From: Pseudomonas oryzihabitans NBRC 102199
Lineage (GTDB): Bacteria > Pseudomonadota > Gammaproteobacteria > Pseudomonadales > Pseudomonadaceae
DNA length: 64,000 nucleotides
Direction: 5' to 3'
Assembly (NCBI RefSeq): GCF_000730625.1
Contig: NZ_BBIT01000005.1
Location: 372,001-436,000, forward strand
Numbering within the stretch: position 1 is the first letter of the stretch; the number at the start of each line of letters is the position of its first letter. The position numbers and the translations under genes were made by a program. The notes below the pieces were generated by a model. The model saw only the letters and a program-made list of their open reading frames with translations, was not told the origin of the DNA and did no database searches. Of the stretch, positions 60,642-64,000 are shown one piece after another.

Positions 60642-61582
60642 TCTTTTGCCAGGTCAGCAGGGGGCAGGGCGCCCAGTTCGCCCGCGAGAAAGCGCTCCAG
60701 GGCCTCGCGCAGCGCCTCGGCCCGCCGACCCTGGGCGCGCAGGGCGCCGTGCAGCAGACCGGCGCCTTGCCACAGGCGACCGGGCGTTCCGCCGGCACGC
60801 AGGGCGGCGATATAGGCGCGGCCATGGTCGGCCAGGGGATCGCGCCGGGCCACGGCGACAAAGGCCGGCGCCAGTCCACTGCAATCGCTAGCCTCCAGGG
60901 GCAGGGCGAGAGACTCCCGGCGCTGCGCCTGGCGAGGCAGATAGACCTCCAGACACGCCCGCCAGTCGGCCGCGCTCAGCAACGGCGCCGCGGCCTGCCG
61001 GCGTTCGCTGGGCAGCACCCGCGCGGTCAGCGCCGGATAGATTAGCGCCTGGGCCCGGGGCTGGGCACGCCCTTGCTGCCGCAACGCCAGGCATAGGGCG
61101 GCGGCGAGATTGCCGCCGGCACTGTCGCCGGCCACCGCCAGCCGGGTCGGGTCCAGCCCCAGTGTCGGGGCGTGCTGCTGCAGCCAGTCCCAGGCCTGGC
61201 GGGCATCGTTCAGAGCGGCGGGATAGGGATGCTCCGGCGCCAGGCGATAGTCCACCAGCAGCACCGCCAGCCCCAGGCGCCGCGCCAGGCGCGCGGCGAG
61301 AAAGCCGTGGGAATCCAGGTCACCGAGCATCCAGCCGCCGCCATGCAGATAGAGCAGGGCGGGGCGGTCAGCGGCGGCCTCCTGCGGCGCCACCAGCCGC
61401 AACGGCACGTCGCCGGCGCAATGATCGCTGACCGCCAGGCCCTGATAGTCCGCCGGTGCCAGGGCGGCGCAGAGTCGGGCGTAGGCCTGGCGCTGAGCCT
61501 GGATATCCGGGTCGGCCGTGGCGAAGGCCTGGCTGGCCGCGACGAAGGCGGCCATGTCCGCCGACAGCGGTGGCTGGCTCAT
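60593..61582 (-). CDS. Alpha/beta hydrolase (HSL/BD-FAE esterase family)
   Basis: 329 residues. HGGGW oxyanion motif near 80, nucleophile Ser in GDSAGG near 153, and a possible Asp/His pair in RDPLADHG and AGLLHGAL near 250-277. The last 17 residues (KDKKKPQPLETEEVQTP) are read through the antisense of a plus-strand terminator and look unconserved. In P. aeruginosa a lipolytic enzyme gene lies next to the carnitine genes; here it overlaps the gamma-butyrobetaine dioxygenase gene by 4 bases, so a role in acyl-carnitine hydrolysis is possible. Confidence 0.83.
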   Translation of the reverse strand: MSQPPLSADMAAFVAASQAFATADPDIQAQRQAYARLCAALAPADYQGLAVSDHCAGDVPLRLVAPQEAAADRPALLYLHGGGWMLGDLDSHGFLAARLARRLGLAVLLVDYRLAPEHPYPAALNDARQAWDWLQQHAPTLGLDPTRLAVAGDSAGGNLAAALCLALRQQGRAQPRAQALIYPALTARVLPSERRQAAAPLLSAADWRACLEVYLPRQAQRRESLALPLEASDCSGLAPAFVAVARRDPLADHGRAYIAALRAGGTPGRLWQGAGLLHGALRAQGRRAEALREALERFLAGELGALPPADLAKDKKKPQPLETEEVQTP

Positions 61583-62733
61583 CGTTGCAGCACGCGAATC
61601 CGGGAATGCAGTTCGTCTCTGTCGACATAGCAGCCCTGGAAGTGACGCGCGCCGCTGGCAGGGTCGAATTCATCCCTGGCATGCAGGGCGCGTCTGTTGT
61701 CGAAACACCACAGCTGACCCGCTTCGAGTCGCTGTCGATAGCGGAAGCGATCGTCGCGCGTCAGGGCGATGAAGCGACGGTAGGCGCGGTAGAGCAGCGG
61801 CATGGTGGCGGGCAGGGTGCTGAAGGGGCCACGCAGGAAATTCGCCATGCGGATTTCCGTCACCTCCTGGTTTTCGCCCAGGGCAATGATGGGCGCCTGG
61901 TAGCGATAGTCAGAAGACCTGCCCCGATTGCGGAATTCGATGGGCAGGGTGGTGAGGATCTCGAAGGACTGCGGGTCTTCTTCCCTGAGCACTTCCGCCA
62001 GTTTGAAACCATCGACGAAGGTGCTGCTGCCGCCGCGTGCGTCGTTGACCAGGCAGTGCAGGAATTGCAGACCGGGTTGCAACTCGCGGGTCGGCAGATC
62101 GGTATGCAGCGGGAGGTTGAAGGCGGTATAGGCGTTGCTGTCCGCATCGACCTTGGACTGGACATCGAAGAGCGTGCCGAAATTGCTTTCCCGGATGAAG
62201 GAAATGCGTTTCGCCACGGGGACGAGCGCGCCGCTTTCGGTAGGCACGTCGTGGATCAGGGACAGGCCGGTATCTCTCACCATTAGCAGCCAGGCCAGCA
62301 GCGCGGTGTCGTCGGCCATTACGTCGGTGTAATGGAAGGCTGGAACAGCCAGGCTGCTGTCCCAGAGCCTTTTCTTCGGCTTCAGCCGTTCCCGTTCAGC
62401 GAGGGATTCCTCGTCATAGGCGTGGGCGCGCAACCAACCCGCGTCGTAGGTACTGGCATGCCCGTCTTGCCAGAGGATGTCCAGATTGCCGTCATCCGTG
62501 AGGGTCACCCGGGCGGCCTGAATGTCTTCGGGAATATCCAGGATCTCGACGACCTGCTCGCGGGTAACGGAATAGACACAGCGCGAGCAGGGGCAGTTGT
62601 CCCTGAGCCAGAGCAGGTGGTAGGGACTGGTTCGGCCGTCCAGCCAAAGCACCGTGACCTGAGTGTCATCCTCCAGGGCGCTGCGTATCGGGCTGATGAC
62701 CTTGTAGGTACTGAAGTCGGCGATGGCGCTCAT
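61579..62733 (-). CDS. Gamma-butyrobetaine dioxygenase-like enzyme
   Basis: 384 residues. An N-terminal zinc-binding domain with LRDNCPCSRC near 44-53, then a TauD-type Fe(II)/2-oxoglutarate oxygenase fold with HTD in PLHTDLP near 210, and distal His and Arg in CFDNRRALHARDEF near 345-355. Known: gamma-butyrobetaine hydroxylases make L-carnitine. Context: between carnitine dehydrogenase/thioesterase genes and a hydrolase gene, all on the minus strand, which strongly supports this role. It overlaps the hydrolase gene by 4 bases. Confidence 0.9.
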   Translation of the reverse strand: MSAIADFSTYKVISPIRSALEDDTQVTVLWLDGRTSPYHLLWLRDNCPCSRCVYSVTREQVVEILDIPEDIQAARVTLTDDGNLDILWQDGHASTYDAGWLRAHAYDEESLAERERLKPKKRLWDSSLAVPAFHYTDVMADDTALLAWLLMVRDTGLSLIHDVPTESGALVPVAKRISFIRESNFGTLFDVQSKVDADSNAYTAFNLPLHTDLPTRELQPGLQFLHCLVNDARGGSSTFVDGFKLAEVLREEDPQSFEILTTLPIEFRNRGRSSDYRYQAPIIALGENQEVTEIRMANFLRGPFSTLPATMPLLYRAYRRFIALTRDDRFRYRQRLEAGQLWCFDNRRALHARDEFDPASGARHFQGCYVDRDELHSRIRVLQR

Positions 62734-62769
62734 GTCAGGGTGACTCCGCTGGATCCTTGGGGTCGTTGG

Positions 62770-63240
62770 TCATTTTCTCGCGGGCGGCAGGCCGATGACC
62801 CGCCCGACGTGCTCCGGCCAGGGTTCGTCCCGCTGCGCCGCCAGCCGGGTCGCCAGCCAGTCGTGCACCGCGGGGGCGAAGGGCGCCGATTTAGGACCGG
62901 CTAGGTCCACGTGCAGCAGCAACTGCTCGGAGGCGGCCAGCAGCTCTGTCTCGCCCTCGCGATACAGCCCGAAGTGCAGGTGCAGACGCTTGGCGTCCAG
63001 AGCCAGGAATCTCACCCGCACCTCCAGCTGGGCGTCCGCCTTCACCTCGTGCAGGAAGTTGAGATGGCACTCCAGGGTGAACAGCGAGTGCCCGCTGGCG
63101 GCGCGGCCGGCGGCGTCCAGGCCCATGGCGTCCATCAGGGCGTCGGTGGCGTGGCTGAAGATCAGCAGGTAGTAGGCGTCGCGCAGATGACCGTTGTAGT
63201 CGACCCACTCGGGGGCGACGGTGGTGCTGTGGATCAGCAT
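62770..63240 (-). CDS. cdhB: Betainyl-CoA thioesterase (CdhB-type)
   Basis: 156 residues, single hot-dog thioesterase fold: VDYNGHLRDAYYLLIFSHA near 14-32 (family loop with the catalytic Asp), then HLNFLHEVKADAQLEV. Known: CdhB hydrolyses betainyl-CoA in carnitine catabolism to give glycine betaine. It starts 10 bases after the carnitine dehydrogenase gene, in the same order as known Pseudomonas cdh genes. Confidence 0.88.
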   Translation of the reverse strand: MLIHSTTVAPEWVDYNGHLRDAYYLLIFSHATDALMDAMGLDAAGRAASGHSLFTLECHLNFLHEVKADAQLEVRVRFLALDAKRLHLHFGLYREGETELLAASEQLLLHVDLAGPKSAPFAPAVHDWLATRLAAQRDEPWPEHVGRVIGLPPARK

Positions 63241-63250
63241 GACCCTTCTC

Positions 63251-64000
63251 CTAGTCCCGAATCCCGTGGCGTGTCTTGCAGTCGGCGATGGCCGCCTGCA
63301 CCGCCAGCAGGCAGTCGTCGCGATAGCGCTCCAGCGCCGCCAGTTCCAGGTCGCCCTGCTGGGCCTGGGTGCCCTCGACCACGGCGTCGATCAGGCCGTC
63401 GGTCAGCTCCGGGGCTTCCAGGTAGGTCCAGGGCAGCTTCAGGGCCGGGCCGAATTGCTGCATGAAGTGGCGCATGCCCGCCGGGCCGCCGGCCAGGGTG
63501 TAGGTGAGGAAGGTGCCCATGAACGACCAGCGCAGGCCGGCGCCATAGCGGATGGCGTCGTCGATCTCGCCGGTGGTGGCGACGCCGTCGTTGACCAGGT
63601 GCAGCGCCTCGCGCCACAGGGCTTCGAGCAGGCGGTCGGCAATGAAGCCGGGCACCTCCTTGCGCACCCGCAGCGGCCGCATGCCCAGCTCGCGATAGAA
63701 GGCCTCGGCGCGCTCCAGGTTGGCCGTCGAGGTCTGGCTGCCACCCACCACCTCCACCAGCGGCAGCAGGTAGACGGGGTTGAAGGGATGGCCCACCAGG
63801 CAGCGCTCGGGGTGCTGGGCGTCGGCATAGAAGTCACTGGGCAGCAGCCCCGAGGTGCTGGAGCAGATCAGGGCGTCGGGCCGCGCCGCCCGGCTGACCC
63901 GGGCATGGAGGTCGCGCTTGAGCTCCAGGCGCTCGGGGGCGCTTTCCTGGATGACGTCGGCGCTGGCCACCGCGGCCTTCAGATCGGTATGGAAACTCAG
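63251..64000 (-). CDS. cdhA: L-carnitine 3-dehydrogenase, 5'-truncated at window edge
   Basis: The reading frame is open to the last base of the window (249 codons, beginning [20 protein letters not shown]), so the N-terminal NAD-binding part lies outside. Seen: [30 protein letters not shown] (3-hydroxyacyl-CoA dehydrogenase-type), [20 protein letters not shown] and the C-terminal helical domain. Known: CdhA oxidises L-carnitine to 3-dehydrocarnitine. The ATG-less reading from 63970 is not the start. It begins the block that continues with the thioesterase and dioxygenase genes. Confidence 0.92.
   Translation of the reverse strand: MSFHTDLKAAVASADVIQESAPERLELKRDLHARVSRAARPDALICSSTSGLLPSDFYADAQHPERCLVGHPFNPVYLLPLVEVVGGSQTSTANLERAEAFYRELGMRPLRVRKEVPGFIADRLLEALWREALHLVNDGVATTGEIDDAIRYGAGLRWSFMGTFLTYTLAGGPAGMRHFMQQFGPALKLPWTYLEAPELTDGLIDAVVEGTQAQQGDLELAALERYRDDCLLAVQAAIADCKTRHGIRD

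Overview
The window is high-GC, densely packed bacterial DNA. The gene content points to a Pseudomonas chromosome: KinB/AlgB, the glycine betaine demethylase reductase GbcB, a carnitine dehydrogenase/betainyl-CoA thioesterase pair, UbiC/UbiA, a LplT-Aas fusion and Pseudomonas-type REP hairpins. A P. oryzihabitans-like lineage is my guess; the sequence alone does not prove it. I see no rRNA, tRNA, CRISPR array, insertion sequence or prophage. About 60 protein genes are supported, including four small ones (42-58 codons, or with a non-ATG start) found by reading the sequence directly.

Layout. 0.1-1.2 kb: gbcB. 1.5-6.9 kb (minus strand): a six-gene, translationally coupled stressosome-like module (RsbR, RsbS, RsbT, an ATPase-RsbX phosphatase fusion and two hybrid histidine kinases). 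7.0-10 kb: a PepSY protein, then a CHAD protein divergent from polyphosphate:AMP phosphotransferase, with a Pho-box-like array between them. 10.4-16.1 kb: a cold-shock protein, the LplT-Aas fusion and a chemoreceptor. 16.1-27.9 kb: a sugar or polyol catabolic locus with an MFS carrier, SorC regulator, two SDR dehydrogenases, a ribose-type ABC importer and, divergently, a split transketolase and an FGGY kinase. Two 120-bp structured repeats sit inside the importer/SDR operon and show compensatory changes. 27.9-28.3 kb: clustered intergenic repeats. 28.3-32.6 kb: kinB-algB, divergent from three small secreted or membrane proteins behind a sigma-54-type promoter. 32.9-38.9 kb: an aromatic-acid-type efflux operon (outer-membrane factor, FUSC pump, DUF1656, HlyD adaptor) with a divergent LysR gene. 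39.1-44.6 kb: DMT transporter, ubiA-ubiC, DUF2780, an SpmA/SpmB-type membrane protein, an unknown membrane-anchored protein and DUF1161.

44.6-54.7 kb: a short gene under a near-perfect LexA box, two paralogous lipoproteins, a zinc aminopeptidase, an MFS/siderophore-interacting-protein pair with MarR regulator, a cupin, OsmC, an aldo/keto reductase, an azoreductase with divergent LysR, and a Phd/ParE-type toxin-antitoxin pair. 54.7-60.3 kb: LysE exporter, AraC regulator, LysR regulator divergent from a tartrate/D-malate dehydrogenase plus haloacetate-dehalogenase-like hydrolase, a PAP2 phosphatase and a small protein. 60.5-64 kb: a possible small RNA antisense to a hydrolase gene, then a coupled carnitine block (hydrolase, gamma-butyrobetaine dioxygenase, thioesterase, 5'-truncated carnitine dehydrogenase).

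How the parts connect. The carnitine block would yield glycine betaine, whose demethylation uses GbcB at the other end of the window. The stressosome module is self-contained, with histidine-kinase rather than sigma-factor output. The sugar locus carries import, oxidation, phosphorylation and C2-transfer functions, but its substrate is unknown.
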